Notes under the pieces: model-generated
What the model saw: the letters and a program-made list of their open reading frames with translations, nothing else
What the model was told of the DNA's origin: nothing
The model's database searches: none
In this document: one piece after another, positions 35,604 to 52,422 of the stretch
How the letters are laid out: each line of letters opens with the position of its first letter
Position numbering within the stretch: position 1 is the first letter of the stretch
Assembly: GCA_037074765.1 (NCBI GenBank)
Contig: JBAMDO010000074.1
Span: 171,273-235,272 of the forward strand
Length of the DNA: 64,000 nt
Direction of reading: 5' to 3'
Source: Mansonella perstans
Lineage: Eukaryota > Nematoda > Chromadorea > Rhabditida > Onchocercidae
Program-made: the position numbers and the translations under genes

Positions 35604-38074
35604 ATGGAGGAACAAAGGGAACGGGCATACAAGGCGGTTGCCTATGCAGCTGTTACTTTTTCTTTAATATCCATCTTATCAGTATGTATCACTATGCCGA
35701 TCGTCTATAGTTTCGTTGATCATATACAGCAACAAACGCGGAAGGATCTTCAATTTTGCAAAGTATGAATTATGTCATCGTCACCATTACTAATAATATT
35801 TATGCTCTATTTCCTATTATTACTCATTAAAGTTATAATAATTTTATGTGATCCTAGCCACAAGCTTCCTTGTGGATTTATTCATCCGCTAATTGTTCAT
35901 ATTGATCCATCCAGATGTTCTGAATCGAAAGTTTTAGAAGCTTATGACTAGGATTTTAATCCAAGCATGGTAAGACAATGAGATATTTTCTAGTATACAA
36001 AATGTTTATTTTACAATTTTGAATAAATTACAAATAAATCTCATCATCCTCAGATTTGGATCCGGGTTTATTTGACATATACATTGAATTTTTCAAAATT
36101 TTTTCCCCTCTTTTTAATGTTTGTTTGTTTTCTCTTTTTTTCTTTTTTTTGCATCCAAATTATAATTTTACAAATTTCACAAAAGAAAAAAAGATCGAAT
36201 TCCAACCTATAAATTTTCATTATTTCATATTTATCCATAATAAAATGATTACAATAATTGCTATCATTGGAAGAAATAATCACAATAATCGAAACCATGC
36301 ATCATAATTTACTCTTCTTTACTTTCATTATTCTTTAAATTTAAACAGAAATTTACGCGTAAATTTCGACTTTAACTTGATTTATCAAGGGGAGTTTTTT
36401 TTCTCTCCCATAATATTTGTGAAATTTTATAAAAAAAATCTACAAAAAATTAGAATTTTTCTTCAGAGAAATTCCGGTTCTGTAATATCTCCATTCTTTT
36501 GTACAATGTCTTCTGATTTTCCTTTAGTTAACGGTTGATAATGTTGTCGGCCTTTTTTATGACAAAAATTATTGCTATCTTGATAAATAAGACGAATTCT
36601 ATTTTCAAACCCTTTTCAATTTTTTTCTCTTCTAAATATTTATAAAATAAAAAAATTGCAAGAAAGAAAGCAAGGTTTAAAAATTTTTAATTTTGTAGTC
36701 CTCGGCCCGAGATATCATGTCGGAAGTAGCTAAAAAACAACCGACTACCTTTGCAGTTGCTGCAACAAACAGAACAAAAAGAGAAATTGGTGCCTGTGAG
36801 AGTAGGTTTTCTATAAATTAAGCTTACATTTTATTATTATTTTTGCTGTAAGGCTGTTTTTTCTTTTTTTTTATTTGTGAGAAATTGCTAATTTGAAAGT
36901 TTTCCTACAGCTTCAGTTACTATATTCGTTTGACTTAGTATATGTAGCAAATGCATTTATTCACTAAATTACAGGTTGTTGCAAACCTGGGCATCCTGGA
37001 CGACCAGGACCGCCAGGAGCAAATGGAAAACCAGGCACACCGGGAGCCCCAGGCCGACCTGGTACAATATTTTTTTTGATATTAATGCCTAATTTATCAC
37101 ATTATCTTCCACATTTATTTTGGTAGTGTCCCTGCAGATTGTCTGCAATTTCTAATATCATTTCTATTTTTTTTTTTTTAAATCGCTTAAAGTTTACTTC
37201 CTTCTGTTGTTAATTTTCAGGTGCACCTGGGCGACCACCAATAGTTTGCGAGGAAGTTGATATTCCGCCATGCAATCCTTGCCCACCAGGACCACCAGGA
37301 CAACCAGGACCTAATGGTATACCTGGAAATCCCGGAAGATCCGGACCACCAGGCAGGCCAGGAAACAGTGGTATGATTTTGATTGGCTGAATTTTCCCAT
37401 TTTTCATTTTTTTCGACATCAAGTAAACAACTGTTGTAAAATAAGTTTATTTTAAAAATTTAATTTCGCTACAATTTTGTTTTTACGACAAATGCGTATT
37501 GTGCAGTAAAACGTAATGTAATGTGTTTCATTAAGTTCAGCAGTAAAAGTAATAAAAAATGATTCGCACAGGCAGCGCTGGACCACCAGGACCTGTAGGA
37601 CCACCAGGACCACCAGGACAACCTGGAGCTGATGGCGAAAGGGGAGAACCAGGGAGGCCAGCATCAAGTACACCTGTACTTCCAGGCGATCCGGGCCAAC
37701 CGGGTGAACCAGGTGTGTTTTTGCAGATTGCAGATTGCAGAATCCTTTGCAGATTTTCGTGCACTTTTTTTTCTCATGTTATAAAGAAATGTTTAAATCA
37801 GAGTGCATTTTTTTCTTTGCAAGAAAATGATTGTGAATGAGTTTCAGGTCCACCTGGTTTACCTGGACCAGATGGAAATCCAGGACGAGATGGACAACCA
37901 GGAAGTCCTGGACCAAATGGACCACCAGGACCACCAGGACCACCTGGAAGCCCTGGTCCTAATGGTGAAATGGGTGCCCCCGGTCAACCAGGATCACAAG
38001 GTGAACGTGGTATCTGTCCGAAATACTGTGCGTTGGATGGCGGTATATTCTTCGAAGATGGAACACGAAGATAA
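35604..38074 (+). CDS. nematode cuticle collagen
   Basis: Six exons, 35604-35762, 36699-36795, 36975-37061, 37221-37370, 37572-37712 and 37848-38074, give 286 residues. The N-terminus [19 protein letters not shown] leads into a hydrophobic span (signal anchor, residues about 10-35), the nematode cuticle collagen N-terminal domain. A furin-type site follows (NRTKRE), then a cysteine cluster (ACCCKPG), interrupted Gly-X-Y blocks rich in GPPGPPG, a Cys-containing interruption ([16 protein letters not shown]) and a closing [11 protein letters not shown]...FFEDGTRR tail. Such proteins are cleaved, trimerised and cross-linked in the cuticle, and the flanking cysteines set family grouping. I chose the ATG at 35604 because it precedes the homology region by the usual few residues and follows the TATA box; an ATG at 35593 is out of frame. 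Exact orthologue not assigned. Confidence 0.92.
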
Positions 38075-38150
38075 TCCTTTCTTTTTTCCTGTATTCTATG
38101 AACTCGTTTAAGATACATTTTTGAATGCTCATTAGTTACGAAATGGTTTT

Positions 38151-38156
38151 AATAAA
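38151..38156 (+). terminator. poly(A) signal of the collagen gene
   Basis: AATAAA at 38151, 77 bases after the collagen stop codon, on the coding strand. Confidence 0.6.
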
Positions 38157-38592
38157 GCAAATGGATTAAAGTAAAATGTGTTCATTCATCCGTCACTCAC
38201 TTCTCCGTCATTTCATATAAGTGACGTTTTTCTTTTTTTTTGCCATCAATTACAATTTATCTTTTACATCGTTTGTGAATTATGAGAAATCGCATCCGGT
38301 ATTGTTTGGGATGTCGAAACTACTTGAGAAAATCGTTGAAAAGAGAATGATCATTATAGCATTCATGAACCAGTTTTTATGGTCATTACTACTACGTTAA
38401 TTACCATCAAATAATAACAACAATAATATTCCTGCATTTCTCAATTATATTCAATTAAAATACAAGGAAAAGATGGTTTGATAAGAGCTGTTGTTACGAA
38501 AATACTGAAAAGAAAATGACGGAAGAAAGACGAAAGTTATTTTCAGTTGTGAAATTTACAACAAATTTTTCCGCTAAAATATATAATAAAAA

Positions 38593-38665
38593 TAATTATC
38601 ATTATCACTGCCACTATCACTATCACTGTTATTCCCACTATCACATCTTCATTATTGCCATAACT
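38593..38665 (+). repeat. CAT/TAT/CAC low-complexity run
   Basis: Degenerate hexamer-like run of ATCACT/TATCAC units. Short open frames here give His/Tyr-rich peptides that I regard as artefacts. Confidence 0.8.
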
Positions 38666-39421
38666 ATCATCATTACTTTAATCATTTCATCCGTTTCAAC
38701 AATATCGTTATATCACTTATTACTTACTACTACTATTAGTCCCGGCAGTAAATTTTTCATTCATTTCATTCAACAAAATTTTTCCAATGTTTTTATATGT
38801 GTGCGTGTGTGTATGTCTGTTACGAATGTGTATGCATTTTGGGTATGTATGAATGTGTGTAAGTGTATATTAGAACATTTCAGTAAATGGCAGTATGATG
38901 AATTAGGAAAATGAAAAGGAAAAAAAAGGAAGTGTAATGTTATAAACAAAAACAAGAACACACAACCTAGATCAGATAGAATAATATTAACCAACTAAGT
39001 AGCTAGGCTAGATAGTTGGCAAAATGATATTGTCACTGCAACTTGACATAGTGAAATAATATAAAGCATTTTCTTCCGACATTTCCATCTAATACACATT
39101 CATTTCAATCTTGATTTGATTAGCTTGACTGTATCAAGTACTCATCATTTTTTTCGTTTTGTTTTACTTTTTTTATTGATAATAATTGTTTCTATAATCA
39201 CTTCTTATCAATAAATCATAAAATAACAAAAGTATTTATTTTAGCCTTTTTTAGCGTCACTGATAAAAAAATAATAATTTATTGATAAGAAATAATTATA
39301 AAAAAAGAGATAATCATGGAAGAACTAAATTGATGTTGCTATTCATGATTCATATCTCGATGAAAACGAAATTTAAGCTCGAAAGACAAATAGCATGTTA
39401 GCGAGTGCTAAACAATAAATC

Positions 39422-43819
<4,398 letters not shown>

Positions 43820-45386
43820 GCAGTATTTCACCAAAACATATACAGTTTTTCAAATTTGACATAAACGCAATATTTCAGAATTTGCATAATCTTCATCATG
43901 TTCTCCCCGTGAATTTCATTGATATTTTTTGTAATGTAATATGCAATTGTAAGCAGTATCCACTCATCCATTAATCAGTATCTCTCCACAATACTATTTA
44001 TGTTGTAAAATTTGAAATACAAAGGGTAAAAAAAAATGTTGTAAAAAAAAAATTTGAAGTATAAATACATCGACGCCTCTCATAATTTTTACAATTTTTA
44101 CTGCTTTTGGTTATCTATGCACCTTATGGAATCATATGAAGAAGTGTTTGATAAAGGATCAAATTAAAATCAGAGTCTGAAATCAGCTGAACTGTATCAT
44201 CAAATATCCCATCAATTAATAGTAGCGGTTCCTCTTTTCGTAGCTATCATAAAATTCTTTAATTACCGGCAAACATACACTACAGAAAGTTGCTCCTAAG
44301 TTATCCTATAGCGAATTTAACATCTTGATTCTCCTTAAGTACCGTTTCGACAACAGTACTTTGAAAACCACACCAAGCTTCAAGAAAAAACTACAACCCT
44401 CCAACCACTATCTGCTCAAAAACATTAACTTATAAATCTGATATTATGAACTAAATAAACTAATTATAAAAAATGAATTAAAAACCTTCGCCAGGGTTGC
44501 AGGATGCTTCATTCCTGTACAAAATCCCAAAACTTAAAAAAAACATTGTTCAATCAAATAAATCCATTATGGAATAAATATTTTCCTTAGCGTAATAATT
44601 CATGACAAATAAAATGCGAGAATTTCTAATGGGATCCCTGATAAAGCATCTACCGTTTTTTTTCCATTACACTTCAAATATTTAGTTCACCTTCTGAAGG
44701 CAAAATACTGAAGCAGAACACAAAGACTTGCAGGCAGACGACTTCTATTTTAATAACTTTTGATAGCAGCTCTATCAGCCAGATCAGATTAAACACAGAT
44801 GACGACTTGAATCGGTTGAGCCATTGAAAACCGAAAAAATCCAGTGGAACAATACTGCCAGAAACACAAAGGATGAACTGACTTGTTAAACAACCGTAAA
44901 ACGTAGAAAAACTTCATTTAGTAAGAACAGAAATATCATTAAATTTGCAAGAATTCAGATTCTGAGACTGCCGATTTATTCCATTCCTTCATTCATTCTT
45001 TCGTCGATAAAAACTATATTACATATATATTTACATTTTACACCACGAACTATCATATAAAAAAATTTCGGCATTCGAAAGAACACTACTCAGTATATGA
45101 AATGTACATACCCGCTGTCACAAATGTTCACTAAATAGTAAATAAATTAATGTAGCAAGTTATTTATAATATAAAATAAATTGTCGTATTTCCTAGCCGG
45201 TTCTCTAGACACAGACCATCAGAAAAGAGAATTTAGAATGATTTGCGTAAAAGAAAGCGATTTTTTGTTTTACATCAAAAAAAAGTCCGGCAAATGGAAC
45301 AGCTACTTACGACATTAAAACCAGGAGACAAAATGAAATAGATGTATGCAGATACATAGGCCATAAAGCAGTGCAACAGTCCCATA
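43820..45386. other. spacer between cmk-1 pseudogene and fem-1
   Basis: AT-rich DNA with no exon I can support. It should contain the 3' untranslated region of fem-1 at its right edge. Confidence 0.5.
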
Positions 45387-48300
45387 TTAATGCAATTCCA
45401 AAAACGTCAGCAGGTGCTTTGGCACAACTTCTTTGTACTCGGACTCATGAATGTTTCGCCGCACAACATTTGCGGTAAGACTCATAAGTGTAAGATATCG
45501 ACCTGAAAAATGGTAAAGTTCTGAAGCTCCTTCCATGCTGGAACTCAACTTTATTCATATTTGATCAAGCTAAAAGATGAAATCCTCGAGAAACTTCAGT
45601 AAAATTTCCAAAAAAAATTATTTCATCACCATCAAAATGTAAATCAAAGTTGGTCAATCAAACTTGGATATTTGTCATTTATGCAGTGAATCATCTCCAC
45701 AATCTGATACTTATTAATATGGATGCATAAAGAAATTTTCCGTTTTTATCTTAAAAATATGGAAATATATCGAGACAATATAACAGTAGCGTCATATATC
45801 ATTTTTTACTAGACGACAATTAACAAAGCATTTAAACTATTTGCAAAGGACTAAAACTAACCCAATCTGAGCTGCTCCTTTACAAAAGGCAGTTTCGCTG
45901 AGATCAACTGCAAACACGTTTGATCAGCGTTATTACGAGCTAGAAGTGTTGCACCACTTTGAAGTAGAAGTTTGACGATACTCAGCCTAGGTTTAGTAGT
46001 CAGCAAAACCGAATGCAATGGAGTGTTTCCTGAAACGCAGAGATAAAATAGAACTGAAATTAAGAAGCCCTAATAAACAACAGCGATTTAGAAAAGGTGA
46101 ACACATGATTAGCATTAATTGTTCATCATTGCAGATTCATTAACAATCCTTGAAATTGAAATCTTTTCAAATAGGATAACGGATCTTTTTAATAAGTTAT
46201 TTAACAAGCTTTTAAACCTACCCAGTGAATTCTTCATGTTTACATCGATTCCACTGTCGATGAGCAACGTAATAACACATGCACATGGGAAACGAGCTGT
46301 TACTGGTTTATCAATATCATGACATGCAGCGTGAAGAGGATATAAATTCAGGCATTTTGAAACTAATGTTAGACGTGTAACAATATTTGATAATGAAGCA
46401 TCAAAGTCATTTCCATCACTTTCTGTTTCTAAATTTGATGTCAGTTTATTATCTGCAGGCGACAGACGTCGAATCTGAAATACATATACGTTTTGCATGT
46501 CTTTACATCAAAATTAGGAAAGCACTCGTACAAACATCACGTACTTCTTGCTAGCTATTTTTTTTTGCAAAAATTAGACATTTCGAAATGCAAACCAAGC
46601 AAGAAAGCTTAAGAAATATCGTCATATAGCTGGATGTTAGCGAGTGGAGTATTTACAAAAGACATCAAACAAAAAAAAAAAAAACAGAAAGTTATACAAT
46701 AAACTATATTTCCTTTGTATATTTTTTTCCAACGTTAACTTTTTTGCTTGGTTGCCTAATCGTTACAGTCATGTCCCAAACTGTAGTAAAATTGGAAACC
46801 ACACATTTCAAATTTCACCATTCCTCATCAGTCATAAACCGCTGATATTGACGCTATGCATACTATTTGAGAGTTAATGGCAAACAATAAAGGCCAACCA
46901 AAAGAATCAGTTGCAAAGCAGCAAGCATCAAAAAATCACTGCACCGGTTTTGGTCATCCGATTCTTCAGCAACTTCACCTGCCTTAATTTTTGCACTGTT
47001 ATCACTGAATCTAAAAAACACAAAATACAAGTAAATGAAGGAACAGAAATTATAAAATTAATAAGGGTGGAAATAACGGGTTCCATTGAGAATTTCTTAT
47101 ATATGCAATTCAAGATTTCAATTTCATCTAACATCTCTCAGAATTCCATTATACTGTTATGTGCTAAACATATTTTAAGGGTTATTATATCTATAAAAAA
47201 AAAAAAAAACAAAAAAACTGCACGGAACTACAACCTTTCTAGTTCGTAGACAGCTTTTTCCAATACATCCATTACGTATTTGCGAGAAAGTGGAGAAACA
47301 CGGACACCATCTGCATTAGCAATTATGATTCCTTCATTCACCGTTAAGATGAATGTATCAATGAATGCTCCAATTGTAGAAATGGTTGACGGATGTAGTG
47401 CGCCAAGATGTCTTTGCTAAATTATTTCATTTTTATGTTCATTTTTGTTGTCAAATTTAAACTTAGTGCAGTAAAAGTCTATCAAATTGGAATTTTGGAA
47501 GTATAAGTGTTCAACTGCCATTACAGACAGCACATATTTTTGGAAGAATCACAAGCTTTGAATACTATCTCAGATGGTGGAAACCAAAATGGAAATTACC
47601 AACCTGCAGATAGAGTGCATGCATCCATAACTCGTAACATCTATTGGTTTCACCCAAATCACAGTATACAGCACCACGATAACGTATGAAATAATGTGTT
47701 TCGTGATGACCTCCACCGATGATTCTTTCTCGCATGATTAATGCCTGAAGTCGTTAGTCATACATAACATGAAGCAAGAAGGCAATCAACTTCATTCTAA
47801 ACCTCTACTTACTTGCATTCTAATTGCATCAGGATCGCCAATTATATGGCGTATATCGACAGCTGTGTCTATTTCGAACAAGTCATCATAAACATGCACA
47901 GCAGTTCGCACGCGAAGCGGCTCACCGTAATTAATTGCTTCGAACCAAACACGTACAGCATTACTTAAATCCATCTTTTTATCCACCAAAGTAGCACCAA
48001 ACAACTAAAATAGCATTGTGAAATCACTACTATATAAGTATGCAAACGAAAAAAAATAATACTTTTGTAGACAAATACCGAAAAACTCTACAATGCCTAA
48101 CGTATTTTCTCTGAAAAAATGAAGCTTGACGCATATGACTGATAGTCAGTGCATGATTCCACAAAACACTTCAATTTCTCAGGTACTGATCGTGAAATAT
48201 ATTTATAAAGTATTATGAATAGTGACACGAGGGAATATGATAGGGCTTTTATTTCGTTATGCGACTAATCTTCCCACGGTTAGAATGGTACGCTTTTCTA

Positions 48301-50041
48301 ATGTAGTATTCATAAAGTCTTACTAACTTTCAATGCATCTCTTGTCTCTTGAGCCGTAGCCACAGCAGATAATGATTTGAGCACATCTTCATGTCCAGCC
48401 AGAGCAGCGCACTGCATCGGCGTCATATTACAATCATCTTTAACATTTTTGGCACCAGCTTCTAATAACATGCATACGATTTCATTGGAACCAGCCTCCG
48501 CAGCATCATGCATTGCTGTGTTTCCTAAGATGATTATTCATGACCAACGAACATTTCAAATTCATAAATGAATTTGGCGAAAGAATATGAGGACAAGAAA
48601 CAGCGAATGTTAAGTAGTTTCTTCAAAAAAACACTTTGTTGTGATTGCTAAAGCCAAAAAAACTCATGTATTAATTTTCGATTAAAATGAAATTAGAAAA
48701 TTGCATCCAAGCCACTAATAATAATCTTTATCAACAGATGGCACCAATCCTGATGAATTTTCAACCGCAAAATAGCTATCGCATATGAAAAGACTGTGCA
48801 TCTAGAGCTTACTACGTCATAATCGGAAAAATTCTATCCAGAACACGAGAAGGAGTCAACAATGTTGGCATATTAATTATGTCGTGAGTAGTGTAATGAA
48901 AAGTGAGTAACACTCATAAGACACAAAATTTGTGGGAAAATTACCTTTAGTCGATACACGACAAGGATCCGCTCCATGTTCCAGCAGAAAGCGTACGATA
49001 TCAGTTCGCATTTTAAAGGAAGCAATCATTAATGGCGTATGCCCATGTCGATTAGCTAATTCGATATCAGCCCCTTTTTCCACCAGATATTGAACTAAAT
49101 ATGTGTTACTGAATAAATAATACCCTTATAAACTGGACGATAACTATGTAAAAAGACGCGGGATTAATACCTATGTCGTAGTGACCATCATAGCATGCTC
49201 CTCGTAAAGGAGAACTGTTCGACTGCGTTGTCTGATTGATATCGGCACCACCTTCTTCAATAAGATACCGAACAATATCCATATGTCCTGCAGCTGCTGC
49301 AGCCCACAAAACCGGCGCTCCAGCTAAATTTAGCTCAGTTTCTTAAAAAAAAAGGGTGAACTTCTAAGTAAAAACTGGTAAAATTCCGAACAAATTGTCT
49401 GATAAGGTAAATTATAAACGTATATTGCCCGCGACAGAAGAATTCACCATAACTATTTTTCTCCCGTAGTAAGGAAAGATAAGCTATTCAGAAAACGGGG
49501 GAAGAAAGACAGAAAATGAAAGTACAAAAAGGAGAAATGAAAAAAGCAGTTAAAATTAAATATTTAAATATGCCAATCAAATTAAAGTTGCGCAAAACTG
49601 ACGGATAATTTCACCATCAAATGAGACTGTCCCTGTGATTGAGATATCTGCGCCCTTTTCCAGCTGCAAAATTTGAGTTAATATAGACACCGATTCAGTT
49701 TAACGACTGATACAATTCCAAAATTATCACAGAGAGAGAAATGCATACGGTTTCCCTTACGATCATTACAAGTACCATTGAAAATTTGTCCTTTTTTGTT
49801 ACATGTTTCTAATTAACAAAACCTAAAATATTTAAGTAAAAAGAAAGATTACCAAATATTTGACAACATCGAAATGGCCATTTCGTGCAGCGATGACAAG
49901 TGGTGGAGTTTGCGATTTCCCTGACGACAAACAGTGATGAAGCCATTCGTGCGATCGATCTTCCAAGAAAATACGCAAACGTCGCAGATTGCCATCTCGT
50001 GCCGAATTGAAAACAATAGCTCGATATGCTTCCGGATCCAT
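45387..50041 (-). CDS. fem-1: FEM-1 ankyrin-repeat protein
   Basis: Twelve exons on the minus strand: 50041-49853, 49663-49603, 49323-49171, 49094-48945, 48524-48328, 48004-47813, 47744-47604, 47416-47235, 47010-46974, 46474-46222, 46029-45862 and 45502-45387. They sum to 612 codons with all phases consistent. N-terminal ankyrin repeats include PLVIAARNGHFDVVKYL, LWAAAAAGHMDIVRYLIEEG, SSPLRGACYDGHYDI and HGHTPLMIASF. A helical middle contains DALKLFGATLVDKK, IIGDPDAIRMQALIMRERI and FIRYRGAVYCDLG. Two further ankyrin repeats precede the C-terminal LMSLTANVVRRNI helix. FEM-1 is the substrate receptor of a CUL-2 ubiquitin ligase that degrades TRA-1 to promote male development in C. elegans; FEM1 homologues recognise C-terminal degrons. 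The gene appears complete and intact. Exon 9 is only 37 bp and is the least certain. Confidence 0.9.
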
Positions 50042-52385
50042 TCTACCCGACCAAGAAAAATTAAAACCGGATAATAAACCAGTAAAGTGTGATGCTCTAC
50101 ACCGATCACTCTCTCAACACTTAAACCACTGCTGGTCGCGCCTGTAAGATGCTACCTCAATGCACATCTTTATGCAATAGTTGCGTATCAATCCCGATAT
50201 CCTCTCCGAAGATTTTCCGGCTTCATCCAGAATTTCCCAAGCAACGGATCATATTATCATTTCACTGAAAGACCTTACTGTGCCATAATAAATGATAATT
50301 AGATGATAAGATAAAATGAATACGGTCATTTGTATATGATGATAATATAGCGAAGCTTACTGTCTTGAAACCCGAATTCGTTCGTTGTTTATTTGTAAAT
50401 GCAGGATCATATATTGTTTACCAAAGCAATGTCCAGAAAAAACAAGAAAAATCTATTAGAAAGCATTCAAATCGTTATGTATCACCGCACTATATGTGCT
50501 TAATTTTAGATGTTCATCGGAAAATACAAAGCATGCTCAGTTCCAGAATGTTTTTTTTATTTACAATAATTGAATAATAAGTTAAGTAATAAGTAATATA
50601 AAATTGAAATTAACATGAAGGTTTAACCTTCCTAGTCCTAAATGAATATGTTCAAGTGTTGGGGCAAAAAAAGGAAGTTTGCTGAGAATTGAATCCTTGA
50701 TCGAAATGAAAGAATTTTGGGGTAGTAAAATGGTGGATGATAAATGAAAATAATTAACTTCACTAGTTTTTGTTCAAGTAATTGGTAGATTTACAATCAA
50801 TTTTGAATTATCAAAACTTATTTTCATCATAGGATATAAAAGAACGTTAACAATATTATAATTATTAACAGCGAAGTCATGATTCAAGAAATTAACATGA
50901 TAATTTGCTATGATATTTATCATCAATTGCAAACACGATCATCATATATTAGCTATACATTCATTGATTATTACTATGCTCATTCAAATCATTCACGGAC
51001 TTTTTATTACAATCTTTATCATTTTATCATTGCTACCTATAAAACTATAAAACTTGGGATTGCCCCTTCTGATAATCGTTATCAATCCGTAAAATGTTAG
51101 AGAAGCTATAAGCATTTCGGAACATTACAATAATTTTTGGTGATAAGGCCTGTTAATGACTTCGTTCATTATATGTCTTCACGATAACTGATCACCCTAA
51201 TTCTATTTCATCCGCCCTAAATTGATTGTAATATTTATTATCTGTTAATTTAGTAAGTATCAGTGCTTTTTGCACAGATCTTTCCTTTGTCATATTGGGT
51301 ATTAATCAAAAAAATTGAAATTTCTCGAATTCAATTTTTTTAGATTTAGTGTTGTAAATTTATTGTGCTATTGAATAAATTTATTCAATCAATATCACAA
51401 TTCATTGATATAAAACGATTAAAATTTTGAATCATAAAAAGCAAACTAAAATTTTGAAAAAAAAAAACTCCTATTTCGATGTTTTTTTACAATTTTTCGT
51501 AAATATTGAAAGTGAAAGAATTAATACTTTTTTTTTCTTTTTTGTGTATATACAATTTTTAAATTTTTCTTAATGCACAGCAAGTATAACTTAATATTCT
51601 AATAAGTACTCATTTATTCAATGAAGAATAATGAACCATCGAAAGTAAGTAAGGGCACGATCTAAAATTGATGGAAATCATTTCAAAGAAAAAATCATTT
51701 ACTGACTAATATTACTCATGTTCTAATCCCACTAACTGATCACTGTTGTCCATGCTAATGGAGTTAGTATAAATTAAAAGATTGTAAACTATATACGAAT
51801 ATGAATGATTGTTTTAATACTCATTATCATGGTGGTAATAAAATGTCAACTTTTACAATTTTTTGAGCAAATTTCTTCATATTTGAATAAGAAATATCCT
51901 GAAACAGCAATTCGATACGTATATTAAAGATTTTTTACATACTGGGTTGAAATTTTGCTGCAAAAAGTATTAAATTTGAAATCCTGACTGAAAAAAAACC
52001 TGGACAAAATTTGAAATTGATTTTTGTTTTCCATTTTTCAATATTGACATATTTAAACTTTAAATATATTAGCACACCTAATTAGAATATTTTGAATTAT
52101 ATTCTGGAAAATATACTTATCATGTCTCTTTATTTCTGTTTGTTTTTTACCCTCATTATCATCTTTATCTTCTCTCAAATCAATCGTGCAAGTATTAACA
52201 ATTCGCTTCAAATTCTTTTACTATTTTATGCTTTCCACTAATTTAATTAGTAGTGCGAGAAATTTTTGTGATTGTATTTCTCGTCGTGAACTAGAAATGT
52301 AATATCTATTAAAATATCGCAGGAGTATTTTATCAGGTAAAAAGTTCATTTTAAATAAATTCTTTATAACGTTTGAACTTGTTTA

Positions 52386-52422
52386 TAGATATACATATAT
52401 ATATCTATATATATATGCATAT
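52386..52422 (+). repeat. AT dinucleotide-rich run
   Basis: Alternating TATA/CATATA sequence, imperfect microsatellite. Confidence 0.75.

Larger units (their letters stand above)
38075..39421. other. spacer after collagen gene
   Basis: Contains the collagen 3' end, a run of CAT/TAT/CAC-like repeats (about 38593-38665), a TG-rich stretch (about 38800-38865) and AT-rich DNA. No exon seen. Confidence 0.5.

Noticed and set aside
38516..38914. His/Tyr/Ile-rich 132-codon frame
   Set aside because: Produced by the CAT/TAT/CAC low-complexity run; no homology pattern, no splice context.
50110..50270. Minus-strand open stretch upstream of fem-1 (EILDEAGKSSERISGLIR)
   Set aside because: Reads protein-like, but lacks a usable donor to join fem-1 and lacks its own upstream start. 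Left out as unsupported.
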